Source: Betaproteobacteria bacterium (lineage in GTDB: Bacteria; Pseudomonadota; Gammaproteobacteria; Burkholderiales; Ga0077523). Taken from it: DNA of 64,000 nt. The stretch covers positions 434,001 to 498,000 of the forward strand of contig JADJPK010000004.1 of the NCBI GenBank assembly GCA_016713305.1, in the 5' to 3' direction. A program made the translations under genes and the position numbers. This document shows positions 1 through 8,326 of the stretch, in pieces; the stretch's first letter is position 1, and the number at the start of each line of letters is the position of its first letter. Under the pieces are notes generated by a model. That model was not told the origin of the DNA. It saw only the letters and a list, made by a program, of their open reading frames with translations, and did not search any database.

Positions 1-1
1 G

Positions 2-592
2 AAGTGGACACGCCTGATGCGCGAGTTCTTCGCCGTCCACCGCTGTCAGAGCCCGCTGTTCCGCCAGATTCCCGAGGAGTTCGTGCGCTGGCTTGCGACG
101 GGAGGCAGCGCCCTGGCCGTGCCCGAGCATCTGCGCCACCTGGTGCACTACGAGTGGGTCGAACTTGCATTGGACGTCAGCCCGCGCGAGGCCTCCGCGC
201 CCGGTGCAGACCCGTCGGGCGATCTGCTCGCGGGCCGGCCCGCCGTGAACCCCGTCTCGATGCTGCTCGAGTATCCCTGCGCGGTGCATCGCCTCGGCGC
301 AGCGGGACACCGCCGGCGCGCGCCGCCAGAACACACGATCATCTTCGCGTTTCGCGATCCCTCCGACGCGGTCCGGTTCATCGTCCTGAACCCCGTGTCG
401 GCCCGGCTGGTCGCGTTGCTGGAGCCGGGCCGGCTGACGGGCCTTGGCGCGCTGCGCCGCATCGCCCGCGAACTGCAGCATCCCGATCCGGCCATCGTGA
501 TCGAAGGCGGACGGGCAATCCTCGAAGATCTCCGGGCCCAAGGCGCCTTGCTCGGCGCCAGGCCGCCTGCACGCAAGGCTGCCGCGGGCTGA
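2..592 (+). CDS. HvfC/DUF2063-family RiPP maturation partner, 5'-truncated
   Basis: This is the C-terminal part of a DUF2063 protein (HvfC/BufC-like). Such proteins partner the DUF692 (MNIO) enzyme that modifies cysteine-containing copper- or metal-responsive peptides. The frame is open to the window edge; the ATG at 17 lies inside a conserved stretch (MREFFAVHRCQSPLFRQIPEEF), so the true start is probably upstream and outside the window. The N-terminal half matches the helical DUF2063 domain, followed by a second domain beginning near YPCAVHRLG. It converges on a PCu(A)C copper chaperone, which fits a metal-handling context. The HvfA/HvfB partners would lie to the left and cannot be seen. 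Family assignment is by recognition, not by search. Confidence 0.65.
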   Translation, partial: KWTRLMREFFAVHRCQSPLFRQIPEEFVRWLATGGSALAVPEHLRHLVHYEWVELALDVSPREASAPGADPSGDLLAGRPAVNPVSMLLEYPCAVHRLGAAGHRRRAPPEHTIIFAFRDPSDAVRFIVLNPVSARLVALLEPGRLTGLGALRRIARELQHPDPAIVIEGGRAILEDLRAQGALLGARPPARKAAAG

Positions 593-647
593 CGAGCCGC
601 CGCAGCGGGACCGGGGCAGACCGGCGCCGTCTCGCGGCCCGGACCGG

Positions 648-1157
648 TCAGTGGTGCTCGTGCCCCGAAGCGTTCTTGCCGGCCGGTTCCTGGCCGGATG
701 TTTCCTTCGGCCGGACGGGCGCCTCCACGGTCTGCGCGAACGGCTTGCCGTCGCTGCCGCGGAACTGGAGCGTGAACGTCACGGTCTGTCCCGCTTCGAG
801 AGGTTGCTGCAGACCGAACATCATGATGTGCAGGCCACCGGGCTCCAGCCGGACGCTTTCACCGGCGGGCAGGGCGATGTCCTTGCGGGCACGCATCTTC
901 ATCACGCCGCCTTCGTGCTTCATCTCGTGCAGCTCGACGCGTTTGGCCGCGGGGGTGGTGGCTCCCACGAGCCTGGCCGCCTTGGGCGACTTGAGTTCCA
1001 TGAACGCGCCGGCGACGGGTTGGCCGGCAACGGTGGCACGTACCCAGGGATCGATCACTTCGACCTGGGGACCGGTGGGCACCGCCCAGGAGGTGGAAGA
1101 CCACAGCATCGCCGCGACTGAGGCGATTGCCACGGCACCACGCAAGGATGACGACAT
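648..1157 (-). CDS. Periplasmic copper chaperone PCu(A)C
   Basis: Periplasmic Cu(I) chaperone that delivers copper to cytochrome oxidase (Cu-A or Cu-B sites). The protein has 169 residues with a signal peptide ending around SSTSWA (residue 25). The copper motif H-X10-M-X21-H-X-M is exact: H77, M88, H110 and M112. A short His-rich tail (HEHH) ends the protein and may add metal binding. I chose the ATG at 1157 because GGAG lies six bases upstream; the ATG at 1169 and the farther upstream in-frame start lack a ribosome site. It faces the HvfC-like gene tail to tail, with 55 bases between them. Confidence 0.88.
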   Translation of the reverse strand: MSSSLRGAVAIASVAAMLWSSTSWAVPTGPQVEVIDPWVRATVAGQPVAGAFMELKSPKAARLVGATTPAAKRVELHEMKHEGGVMKMRARKDIALPAGESVRLEPGGLHIMMFGLQQPLEAGQTVTFTLQFRGSDGKPFAQTVEAPVRPKETSGQEPAGKNASGHEHH

Positions 1158-1284
1158 GTTGGACTCCATCGGAACACTACGGGTGAAGACTGCGGAGGGC
1201 CCGAATCGACGGGCCGGACGCCGATTGTCGCCAAAGCTCCCGTGCGAGCGCAATCTCGCGAGGACTGCGCCGGGTGCCCGCCCC

Positions 1285-1290
1285 TATAAT
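1285..1290 (+). promoter_or_regulatory. Candidate sigma70 -10 box for the dacC operon
   Basis: A perfect TATAAT lies 24 bases upstream of the dacC start codon. No good -35 hexamer is present at 16-18 bases upstream (GGACTG at best). If used, the leader would be very short. Confidence 0.45.
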
Positions 1291-1313
1291 CCGTGTTTTG
1301 CCGCGACACGCAC

Positions 1314-2456
1314 ATGAATCGTTTCCTGTCCGTCTGCCTCTGCCTGCTGATCCTCCCGCTCACCGCGTTCGCCCAGTCGAGTTCTCCGCTGATTCCCAAT
1401 CCGCCCGCGCTGGCCGCGAAGGCCTGGGTGCTGCTCGACTGGCAGAGCCGTCAGCTTCTGGTCCAGAAGGAGGCCGACAGGCGGATCGAGCCGGCATCGC
1501 TCACCAAGCTCATGACCGCCTATCTGGTCTTCGATGCGCTGAAGCAGAAACGCATCGCGATCGACCAGATCGCCCGGGTATCGGAACGCGGCTATCGCGC
1601 GGAGGGCTCGCGCATGTTCCTGGACCCGCGCATTCCGGTCACGGTGGAAGATCTTCTCAAGGGAATGGTCGTGCAGTCCGGAAACGACGCCACCATCACA
1701 CTGGCGGAAACCGTGGGGGGCAGCGAGGACGCCTTCGCGGACCTCATGAACAAGCAGGCCGAACGCATGGGCCTCAAGAACACGCACTACGTGAACTCGA
1801 CCGGCCTGCCGGATCCTCAGCACTACACCACGGCAAGGGATCTGGCGACCCTGGCCGCCAATCTGATCCGGGACTTCCCCGAGTATCTCCCGCTCTACTC
1901 CACCAAGGAATTCCGCTACAACAACATCACGCAGTACAACCGCAACCGTCTGCTCACGCTCGACCCCACGGTCGATGGCCTCAAGACCGGCTTCACCGAG
2001 ACCGCCGGCTATTGCCTGATTGCGACGGCGAAGCGCGCTCCCCGGCGCCTCATTTCGGTCGTTCTGGGCACCGCCTCGGACACGGCCCGCGCCACCGAGA
2101 GCCAGAAGCTCCTGAATTACGGATTCCAGTTCTACGACACCGTGCGCCTCTACGAAAAGGGTCAGGCCGTGAGCGTTCTGCCGGTCTTCAAGGGGTCGAG
2201 TTCCGAACTGAAGGCCGGCTTCACCGATGACTTCCATCTCTCCATTCCGCAAGGCATGGCCAGTCGGCTCAAGGCCTCCCTCGAAAGCATGCAGCCGCTC
2301 ATCGCTCCCGTGGCAGCCGGCGACCGCGTGGGCACGCTCAAGGTCACGCTGGACGGCAAGCCGGTCGGCGACTATGCGGTGGTCGCGCTGGAGAGCATCG
2401 GTGTGGCCAACATCTTCGGCCGTGCATGGGACAGCCTGCGGCTGATGCTCAAGTGA
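1314..2456 (+). CDS. dacC: D-alanyl-D-alanine carboxypeptidase (PBP5/6 family)
   Basis: Low-molecular-weight penicillin-binding protein that trims the terminal D-Ala from peptidoglycan pentapeptides in the periplasm. The 380-residue product has a signal peptide (about 1-20, ending AFA). All three serine-peptidase motifs are present: SLTK at 62-65, SGN at 122-124 and KTG at 224-226. The C-terminal beta-rich PBP5 domain follows, and the end is compatible with a weak amphipathic anchor. The start is the ATG at 1314, which puts the signal peptide at the N-terminus; seven extra in-frame codons upstream look untranslated. Its TGA overlaps the next start (GTGA), so it leads a coupled run with dat, ybeD, lipB and lipA. 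The symbol could equally be dacA. Confidence 0.92.
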   Translation: MNRFLSVCLCLLILPLTAFAQSSSPLIPNPPALAAKAWVLLDWQSRQLLVQKEADRRIEPASLTKLMTAYLVFDALKQKRIAIDQIARVSERGYRAEGSRMFLDPRIPVTVEDLLKGMVVQSGNDATITLAETVGGSEDAFADLMNKQAERMGLKNTHYVNSTGLPDPQHYTTARDLATLAANLIRDFPEYLPLYSTKEFRYNNITQYNRNRLLTLDPTVDGLKTGFTETAGYCLIATAKRAPRRLISVVLGTASDTARATESQKLLNYGFQFYDTVRLYEKGQAVSVLPVFKGSSSELKAGFTDDFHLSIPQGMASRLKASLESMQPLIAPVAAGDRVGTLKVTLDGKPVGDYAVVALESIGVANIFGRAWDSLRLMLK

Positions 2457-3319
2457 CCGGCGTCTGCTACCTCAACGGTGAGTTCCTGCTGCTCGAAGAA
2501 GCGCGGATCCCCGTACTTGACCGGGGATTCATCTACGGCGACGGCGTGTACGAGGTGATCCCCGTGTACGGGCGCCGGCCGTACCGGCTGCCGGGACACC
2601 TGGCCCGGCTTCGCCGCAGTCTCGACGCCGTGCAAATCGCCAACCCGCACGACGACGGACAGTGGGCTCACCTGTTCGACGAACTCGTCGCGCGGCAGGC
2701 AACGGACGACCAGTCGCTGTATCTGCAGGTCACCCGCGGAGTGGCGAAACGCGACCACGCGTTCCCGAAAGGGGTCGCCCCCACCGTCTTCATGATGTCG
2801 AACCCCCTCGCGCTGCCGACGCGCGAGCAGGTGCAGGAAGGCGTGCGTGCGGTGACCGCCACGGACAACCGCTGGTATCGCTGCGACGTGAAATCCACTT
2901 CGCTCCTGGCCAACGTGCTGCTGCGGCAGTTCGCCGTGGACCAGGGAGCGGCGGAGTCGGTGCTGCTGCGCAACGGCTTTCTCACCGAGGGTTCGGCGTC
3001 GAACGTGTTCGTGGTCAAGAACGGCCGCGTCGCAACGCCCGCCATGAGCCACCTCCTTCTCCCCGGCATCACCTGGGAAGCGATCGCCGAACTCGCCCTC
3101 AGGCACGGCATGCCGTTCGAGCAGCGCGACGTGAGCGAGGCCGAAGTCCGCGAAGCCGACGAGCTGTGGCTCGCCAGTTCGACGCGCGAGGTCCTGGACA
3201 TCACCACGCTGGACGGCTGGCCCGTTGGCACCGGCAGACCCGGCCCCATGTTCGAGCGCATGTACGGACTTTTCCAGCCGGACAAGCGCCAACCCCCTCC
3301 GCCCGCGAGACACGCATGA
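2453..3319 (+). CDS. dat: D-amino acid aminotransferase (PLP fold type IV)
   Basis: Class IV PLP aminotransferase interconverting D-alanine and D-glutamate with their 2-oxo acids, which fits a peptidoglycan context. Family marks in the 288-residue product are the N-terminal LDRGFIYGDGVYE block (22-34), the Schiff-base lysine in CDVKSTS (K147), and EGSASNVFVV, which binds the cofactor phosphate. I chose the GTG at 2453 because it overlaps the dacC stop as GTGA and the conserved YLNGEF block starts at once. An in-frame ATG at 2426 would add nine residues and overlap dacC by 31 bases. A branched-chain or 4-amino-4-deoxychorismate enzyme is less likely. Confidence 0.88.
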   Translation: MTGVCYLNGEFLLLEEARIPVLDRGFIYGDGVYEVIPVYGRRPYRLPGHLARLRRSLDAVQIANPHDDGQWAHLFDELVARQATDDQSLYLQVTRGVAKRDHAFPKGVAPTVFMMSNPLALPTREQVQEGVRAVTATDNRWYRCDVKSTSLLANVLLRQFAVDQGAAESVLLRNGFLTEGSASNVFVVKNGRVATPAMSHLLLPGITWEAIAELALRHGMPFEQRDVSEAEVREADELWLASSTREVLDITTLDGWPVGTGRPGPMFERMYGLFQPDKRQPPPPARHA

Positions 3320-3591
3320 CCGCCAGCCCGGAAACCCCCTCTCTGATCGAGTATCCCTGCGACTTTCCCATCAAGGTGATGGGAAGGCAGGGACCCGGGC
3401 TCGCCCAGGACATCGTGGCCATCGTCACGCGTCACGCCCCCGATTTCGATGCCTCCACGATCGAGATGCGGATGAGCAAGCAGAAGAACTACCTGTCGGT
3501 CACCTGCGTCATCCGCGCGGCCTCGCGTGAACAGCTCGACGCCGTCTACCGGGACCTGTGCGATCACCCGCAGGTGGTGATGGTGCTGTGA
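3316..3591 (+). CDS. ybeD: YbeD/DUF493 family protein
   Basis: Small 91-residue DUF493 protein with an ACT-like ferredoxin fold, as in E. coli YbeD. The molecular function is not firmly known; the gene commonly lies between dacA/dacC and lipB, as it does here. The sequence shows the family pattern YPCDFPIKVMG near the N-terminus and QKNYLSVTC in the middle. It starts with an ATGA overlap with dat and its stop shares bases with the lipB start (TGATG), so all are probably translated together. A regulatory role in lipoate metabolism is only a guess from position. Confidence 0.85.
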   Translation: MTASPETPSLIEYPCDFPIKVMGRQGPGLAQDIVAIVTRHAPDFDASTIEMRMSKQKNYLSVTCVIRAASREQLDAVYRDLCDHPQVVMVL

Positions 3592-4271
3592 TGTCGCCTA
3601 CGGGCCGGTCGCCGGATACGCTGCGCCGGGACAACGCTCCGGCGCCACGGGGACGATCCGGACGCGCCACCGTCCGCGACCTGGGGCCGACCGGATACGA
3701 CGACACGTGGAACGCCATGAAGCGCTTCACGGCGGAACGCACTCCGTCGACGGTCGACGAACTGTGGCTCACCGAACACCCTCCGGTCTTCACGGTAGGC
3801 ATTGCCGGGAGGCCGGAGCACCTGCCCCTCGATGGCGACGGGATCCCTCTCGTACGTACCGATCGGGGCGGGCAGGTCACCTATCACGGGCCCGGCCAGA
3901 TCGTCCTGTACACGCTGCTCGATCTTCGCCGGCTCGATCTCACCATCCGGACTCTCGTGCGGCGGCTGGAGGACAGCGTGGTGGGGCTGCTGGCCAGCCA
4001 TGGCGTCGACGCGGCGGGAGACCCCGCCCGTCCCGGTGTCTATGTCGGAGGGGCGAAGATCGCCGCGCTGGGCCTCAAGATCCGTGGCGGATGTTCGTAT
4101 CATGGTCTGGCTTTCAACGTCGACATGGACCTTGCGCCGTTCGGCCGCATCGATCCGTGCGGTTTCCCCGGGCTGGACGTCACCGACGCCCGGCGGCTGG
4201 GCATCACCGCGCCCCGCGAAGAACTGGCGGCGAGCCTTGCACAACACCTGATGGAGCGCCTGTATGGCTGA
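3591..4271 (+). CDS. lipB: Lipoyl(octanoyl) transferase LipB
   Basis: Transfers octanoyl from acyl carrier protein to the lipoyl domains of 2-oxoacid dehydrogenases and GcvH, the first step of lipoate synthesis in the cytosol. The 226-residue product has the LipB signature RGGQVTYHGPGQ (92-103), the catalytic lysine in GGAKIAALG (K156) and the acyl-thioester cysteine in PCGFPGLD (C190). The ATG at 3591 overlaps the ybeD stop; an upstream ATG at 3558 would lie inside ybeD. About 30 N-terminal residues precede the conserved domain, a longer lead than in E. coli. It overlaps lipA by eight bases. Confidence 0.95.
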   Translation: MSPTGRSPDTLRRDNAPAPRGRSGRATVRDLGPTGYDDTWNAMKRFTAERTPSTVDELWLTEHPPVFTVGIAGRPEHLPLDGDGIPLVRTDRGGQVTYHGPGQIVLYTLLDLRRLDLTIRTLVRRLEDSVVGLLASHGVDAAGDPARPGVYVGGAKIAALGLKIRGGCSYHGLAFNVDMDLAPFGRIDPCGFPGLDVTDARRLGITAPREELAASLAQHLMERLYG

Positions 4272-5217
4272 CGATCACGATACCGCGACCCCTCTGCGAC
4301 AGACGGGTGCCGCCAAGACGGCCCGCAACCCGATCAAGATCGTGCCCGTGGAAGCGCTGCGCAAGCCGGACTGGATCCGCGTGCGCGTCGGCAGCAGCCC
4401 GCGCTTCCTCGAAGTGAAGCAGGCCCTGCGCGACCACAAGCTGCACACGGTCTGCGAGGAGGCCTCCTGCCCCAACATCGGCGAGTGCTTCGGCAAGGGC
4501 ACCGCGACCTTCATGATCCTGGGCGACGTGTGCACCCGGCGCTGCCCGTTCTGCGACGTGGCTCACGGCCGTCCGCTGGCCCCGGATGCGCAGGAGCCCG
4601 GCAACCTCGCGCGCACCATCCAGGCCATGAAGCTCTCGTACGTCGTGATCACCAGCGTGGACCGGGATGACCTGCGCGACGGCGGGGCCGGCCACTTTGC
4701 GGACTGCATCCGCGAGGTGCGGGCCGCCAATCCGGGGATCGTGATCGAGGTGCTGGTGCCGGATTTCCGCGGCAGGCTGCAGCCGGCACTCGACAGGCTG
4801 GTGGAGACGCCGCCCGACGTGATGAACCACAACCTCGAGACCGTGCCGCGTCTGTACAAGCTGGCGCGCCCGGGGGCCAAGTACGAGCACTCGCTCGAAC
4901 TGCTCAAGACCTACAAGCAGCGCAAGTCCGACGTGCCCACCAAGTCCGGGCTCATGCTGGGCCTGGGCGAAACCGACGACGAGATCCTGCAGGTGATGCG
5001 CGACATGCGTGCGCACGAGATCGACATGCTGACGCTCGGCCAGTACCTGCAGCCCACGGGCGGGCATCTTCCCGTGCTGCGCTACGTGGAACCGGAGCGG
5101 TTCAAGGATTTCGAGCGCGAAGCGTACGCCATGGGGTTCCGCCACGCAGCGTGCGGTCCGCTGGTCCGGTCCAGCTATCACGCGGACCGGCAGGCGCACG
5201 GGGCCGGCGTCGTCTGA
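4264..5217 (+). CDS. lipA: Lipoyl synthase LipA (radical SAM)
   Basis: Inserts two sulfur atoms into protein-bound octanoyl chains to make lipoyl groups. Both [4Fe-4S] sites are visible in the 317-residue product: the auxiliary cluster CX4CX5C (C64, C69, C75) and the radical SAM CX3CX2C (C90, C94, C97). The C-terminal RSSY (about 302-305) supplies the conserved serine ligand of the auxiliary cluster. It is the last gene of the dacC-lipA run and is followed by a terminator-like hairpin, with the next gene on the opposite strand. Confidence 0.97.
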   Translation: MADDHDTATPLRQTGAAKTARNPIKIVPVEALRKPDWIRVRVGSSPRFLEVKQALRDHKLHTVCEEASCPNIGECFGKGTATFMILGDVCTRRCPFCDVAHGRPLAPDAQEPGNLARTIQAMKLSYVVITSVDRDDLRDGGAGHFADCIREVRAANPGIVIEVLVPDFRGRLQPALDRLVETPPDVMNHNLETVPRLYKLARPGAKYEHSLELLKTYKQRKSDVPTKSGLMLGLGETDDEILQVMRDMRAHEIDMLTLGQYLQPTGGHLPVLRYVEPERFKDFEREAYAMGFRHAACGPLVRSSYHADRQAHGAGVV

Positions 5218-5221
5218 CCCT

Positions 5222-5249
5222 GGACCGGACCGGCGGGTCCCGGTCCTTT
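5222..5249. terminator. Bidirectional hairpin between lipA and GT9 gene
   Basis: GGACCGG (5222-5228) pairs with CCGGTCC (5240-5246). The inner ACC/GGT bases extend the stem past one bulged C. TTT follows on the + strand. The hairpin sits in the 37-base gap between two convergent genes, as expected for a shared terminator. Confidence 0.5.
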
Positions 5250-5254
5250 CCGCA

Positions 5255-6364
5255 TCAGCCGCTCAAGGCTTCTTCCACCGCGGCAATCACATCGTCTGCC
5301 CGCATTTCCTGCAGGCAGCGGCTCAGGCTCGCCACGTGCCGGTCGCATCCCTCCAGCAGGCAAGGCACGCAGTCCCCTCTCCCCTGCACGAGCGTCACGT
5401 TCCCTGCGCGTTGTGAGCCAACCCGCTTCCAGGGACTCGGCGTGACGCTGCAACCGCTTGGCCACGGACCCCACTTGACCGGATTGGACGGTCCGAAAAG
5501 TGCGATCGTGGGGACACCCGTCGCGGCGGCCGCGTGGGTGACTGCCGTATCCGTGCCGATATAGGCGACCGCCGCGCCGACGAGAGTGACGAGCTGGGGA
5601 AGACTCAGACGGCCGCTCGCATCGATGGCCTGACCTTCGAGATGCGCGACCACCGCGGCGGCGACGGCGCGTTCTTCTCCCCCTGGCCCCGCCGACACGA
5701 CAGGCTTGATGCCGCGTTCGGACAGCCACCTGGCGAGCGTCCGCCAACCGTCCGCCGTCCAGCTCTTGTAGACGAACTTCGGCGACACGTGGAGCACCGC
5801 AAAGGATTCCCCCGACAGGAGGTCCAGACCCAGTTGTGCGCCGATGGCCGTGGCGCTTTCGTCGGCCGCGGGCGGCACCACGTCGAATCGCTTGGGAATA
5901 TCCAGCGCATCGCACAGCGACAGGCCGGCGACAACCGTGTGAACGTCGAGATTGTCGAACGGCTGCCAGGCGTCCAGCAGAGCGCGCTTCCATGCAGGCG
6001 CCTTGCGCGGGTCCAGGAGTCCGACGGCGCGGCGCCCTGCCGCCCAGGCGTAAAGAGTCGTGCGGTCGGACGTCTGGGCGCTGCAAGCGAGGTCGTAGCG
6101 GCGCCAGGTGCGGATCATCGTTTTCAATCGGGCGCCGAGGGGATCGCGCTCGCCGACGGACAGCACCCGGTCCACGTCCGGATTTCCTTCGAGCACGGCC
6201 TCGGTCCCACTGAACACCATGACGTCGACGATCGCGGCAGGCCAGGCGGACTTCAGGCTGCGCACGAGCGGAGTGACCAGCAGCACGTCGCCGATGCGGC
6301 GCGTGCAGACCACCAGGATGCGCCGCGGAAGGCTGGCTGCAGGACGGAGGGCACCGGGCTCCAT
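5255..6364 (-). CDS. Glycosyltransferase family 9 (heptosyltransferase-like)
   Basis: GT9 enzyme of the WaaC/WaaF/WaaQ type, probably adding heptose or another sugar to the LPS core at the inner membrane. The 369-residue protein has the N-terminal block CTRRIGDVLLVTPLVRSL and the C-terminal nucleotide-sugar site GTDTAVTHAAAATGVPTIAL followed by FGPSNP. A cysteine cluster near the end (CVPCLLEGC) is common in one GT9 subgroup. The ATG at 6364 lies 16 bases after the ligase stop; an in-frame GTG at 6376 is an alternative. It is the last gene of the - strand LPS run. The acceptor is not deducible from sequence. Confidence 0.8.
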   Translation of the reverse strand: MEPGALRPAASLPRRILVVCTRRIGDVLLVTPLVRSLKSAWPAAIVDVMVFSGTEAVLEGNPDVDRVLSVGERDPLGARLKTMIRTWRRYDLACSAQTSDRTTLYAWAAGRRAVGLLDPRKAPAWKRALLDAWQPFDNLDVHTVVAGLSLCDALDIPKRFDVVPPAADESATAIGAQLGLDLLSGESFAVLHVSPKFVYKSWTADGWRTLARWLSERGIKPVVSAGPGGEERAVAAAVVAHLEGQAIDASGRLSLPQLVTLVGAAVAYIGTDTAVTHAAAATGVPTIALFGPSNPVKWGPWPSGCSVTPSPWKRVGSQRAGNVTLVQGRGDCVPCLLEGCDRHVASLSRCLQEMRADDVIAAVEEALSG

Positions 6365-6380
6365 GCCTCGCGTCACCGGG

Positions 6381-7613
6381 TCAGGCCGACGGCTCGCGCG
6401 GCGCGGCCAGCATGGCACCGAGAATCAATGCGATCAGATGGCTCTCGGGAAACGTGCGGAAGTGGGAGTTGAACAGACAGGAGAGCATCCATCCCAGCAG
6501 CACGCCTGCGGCGATCCACGCGTGAGTCGTGTTGCGCCGGACACAGCGAAGCGCCAGGAACAGCACCGCGCCGAACGCGGCGAGACCGATGAGTCCCGTT
6601 TCCATGGCGATCAGCATGTACTGGTTGTGAGGATCGGCCGTCGGTTCGCCGCGCCAGTCCGGGTATTTCCTGGCGACGTGCGGCGAGTAGACGTCCTTGA
6701 AGCTGCCTGTCCCGTAACCGATCACCGGATTGTCGCGAATCAGTTCCAGGGTGTTGCGATAGACCACGGCGCGGAACCCCACGGAAGTGAGAATGGGCGA
6801 GCGGTCCGCGTTGATCGTCTGTTCCCACGCCAGATCGACACGGTCGCGCACCAGGGGCGACAGACCGTAGGTGGCCACGCACAGGACGCCCACCGCCGCC
6901 AGCACGAGGGGAACCCGTCTCATGCCGAGGTGCTGTATGCCGAGGACGGCCGGAATCGCCGCCAGAACGAGATAGGCGCTGCGGCCGGGCGAGACGAACA
7001 GGATGTTGGTGGCAAGAAGCACGGCACCGGCGATCAGGAACCAGCGCCAGGGACCTCGAGCCGCAAGAGAGATCTGGGCGCAGAACAGAATGCCAGCGGC
7101 GAAGAACATGCCCTGCGTCGTATGGTTCTGGAAGAGCACCCCGATCTCGTGATTGGGCCGCGAGGGAAACATGCCGAGCCAGGCGAGATAGGAGGCGATG
7201 CCGCCCGCCACCGCAGCGAGCGCCACCGTGCGGGCGAAACGATCCTTCCAGACCGTGGGACCGAACAGGCCCAGGAGCAGGAAGGCGTAGAGGAGCTTGC
7301 GCCAGCTCCAGACGCTTTCCCAGCGCTCGTGCCAATCCGCCGGTCCGTGCAGCGTTCCGAGCAGGATGACCGCAAAAAACACGAGGAGCGCCTTGCCCAG
7401 GGGTTGGCGGAAGGCATCGCGCGCGACTGCGGCGAATCGGCCCGACAACACCAGGGCGATCACGAACACCCCCAGGGCCGTGCTGGCCAGGGCAGTCGCG
7501 ACGGGAATGGCCACGACTCCGGCCATCGCGGCGGAACGGCTCGTGGCAAGACATCGCGCCGCCCAGGATCCGGGCACTGCGTCGGCTGGGAGATCGCGGA
7601 AATCTATCGCCAT
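6381..7613 (-). CDS. O-antigen ligase / polymerase family membrane protein (WaaL-like)
   Basis: Polytopic inner-membrane protein of the Wzy_C (PF04932) family, 410 residues with about ten to twelve hydrophobic segments. Family marks are a periplasmic-loop segment DNPVIGYGTGSFKDVY, then DPHNQYMLIAMETGLIGL, where the His of PHNQY is the residue usually conserved in WaaL. WaaL joins undecaprenyl-linked O-antigen to lipid A-core; Wzy polymerases look similar, so ligase versus polymerase is an inference. The neighbouring core glycosyltransferases favour ligase. The start overlaps the GT25 gene by ten bases. Confidence 0.78.
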   Translation of the reverse strand: MAIDFRDLPADAVPGSWAARCLATSRSAAMAGVVAIPVATALASTALGVFVIALVLSGRFAAVARDAFRQPLGKALLVFFAVILLGTLHGPADWHERWESVWSWRKLLYAFLLLGLFGPTVWKDRFARTVALAAVAGGIASYLAWLGMFPSRPNHEIGVLFQNHTTQGMFFAAGILFCAQISLAARGPWRWFLIAGAVLLATNILFVSPGRSAYLVLAAIPAVLGIQHLGMRRVPLVLAAVGVLCVATYGLSPLVRDRVDLAWEQTINADRSPILTSVGFRAVVYRNTLELIRDNPVIGYGTGSFKDVYSPHVARKYPDWRGEPTADPHNQYMLIAMETGLIGLAAFGAVLFLALRCVRRNTTHAWIAAGVLLGWMLSCLFNSHFRTFPESHLIALILGAMLAAPREPSA

Positions 7614-8326
7614 AGCTGATACAGATACTTGCGCCGCAGCTTTTCCCAGCCGAACTTGAGGCGCTGGATGGGCGGTGGGGGCGCGGGCTCCACCATGGAC
7701 TGGAACAGCCCGTTCTTGCTGCCCTGCTCCACCACCGGTTCCTCCAGCCACAGCATAGCGATGCCCAGCGCCTTGTCGATTTCCTCGAACTGATTGTCGA
7801 TGGGGATGCGGATGCGATGGCCTTCGATCCACTCGAGACGCCTGCGGGCCGTGTCGCTGCCCAGGATGTAGGAGTCGCCGAAGCGTCCCCGCTGTGCCGG
7901 ATAGAGTCGTCGACCCGGCCTGCGTTCGCTGCGAGGCGTGTAGAAGTTGCCGCCGGACCCGATGAAGATCACATGGGGCTGCGGACACTGCCGCGCCTCC
8001 CGCAGTGCATCCTTCACGCCATCGGCGAACCCGGGCGAGAGCACCACGTCGTCTTCCAGCACGAGCGTTGCCGCGTGATCCCCTGCGACGATCCGCTGCA
8101 GGGCAGCCACGTGCTTCATGGCGCAGGACTTCTGGCTGGGCCGCAGCTGCGCGTCAGGCGCGAACCACCGGGCTTCCACTTCGGAAGTCAGATCGGCCAC
8201 GTCGTAGTCGTGCACGAACTCCGCCTGGAGTCCGAAGCGGGCGAGTTCCGCTGCGACGTGCCGGCGTCTGTCCTCGTAGGCCCGGACGTTGAGCACGAAG
8301 ATCGCGTCCAGCCCGAGCGAATTCAT
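7604..8326 (-). CDS. Glycosyltransferase family 25 (LPS glycosyltransferase)
   Basis: GT25-type LPS glycosyltransferase of 240 residues. The N-terminus (LDAIFVLNVRAYEDRRRHV) is the family's nucleotide-binding start. LVLEDDVVLSPGF carries the acidic metal/donor motif (LEDD), and a later block with FGDSYILG is also conserved. The donor is typically a UDP-hexose. The ATG at 8326 overlaps the stop of the epimerase gene as ATGA. The C-terminal stretch is basic (KFGWEKLRRKYLYQLWR) and could associate with the membrane. The role in core or O-unit assembly is inferred from the neighbours. Confidence 0.82.
   Translation of the reverse strand: MNSLGLDAIFVLNVRAYEDRRRHVAAELARFGLQAEFVHDYDVADLTSEVEARWFAPDAQLRPSQKSCAMKHVAALQRIVAGDHAATLVLEDDVVLSPGFADGVKDALREARQCPQPHVIFIGSGGNFYTPRSERRPGRRLYPAQRGRFGDSYILGSDTARRRLEWIEGHRIRIPIDNQFEEIDKALGIAMLWLEEPVVEQGSKNGLFQSMVEPAPPPPIQRLKFGWEKLRRKYLYQLWR

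Noticed and set aside
4..1317. A 437-codon open frame on the + strand covering the first 1.3 kb
   Set aside because: It is out of phase with the HvfC-like gene and antisense to PCu(A)C. The Arg/Pro/Ala-rich translation is the usual shadow of high-G+C coding sequence.
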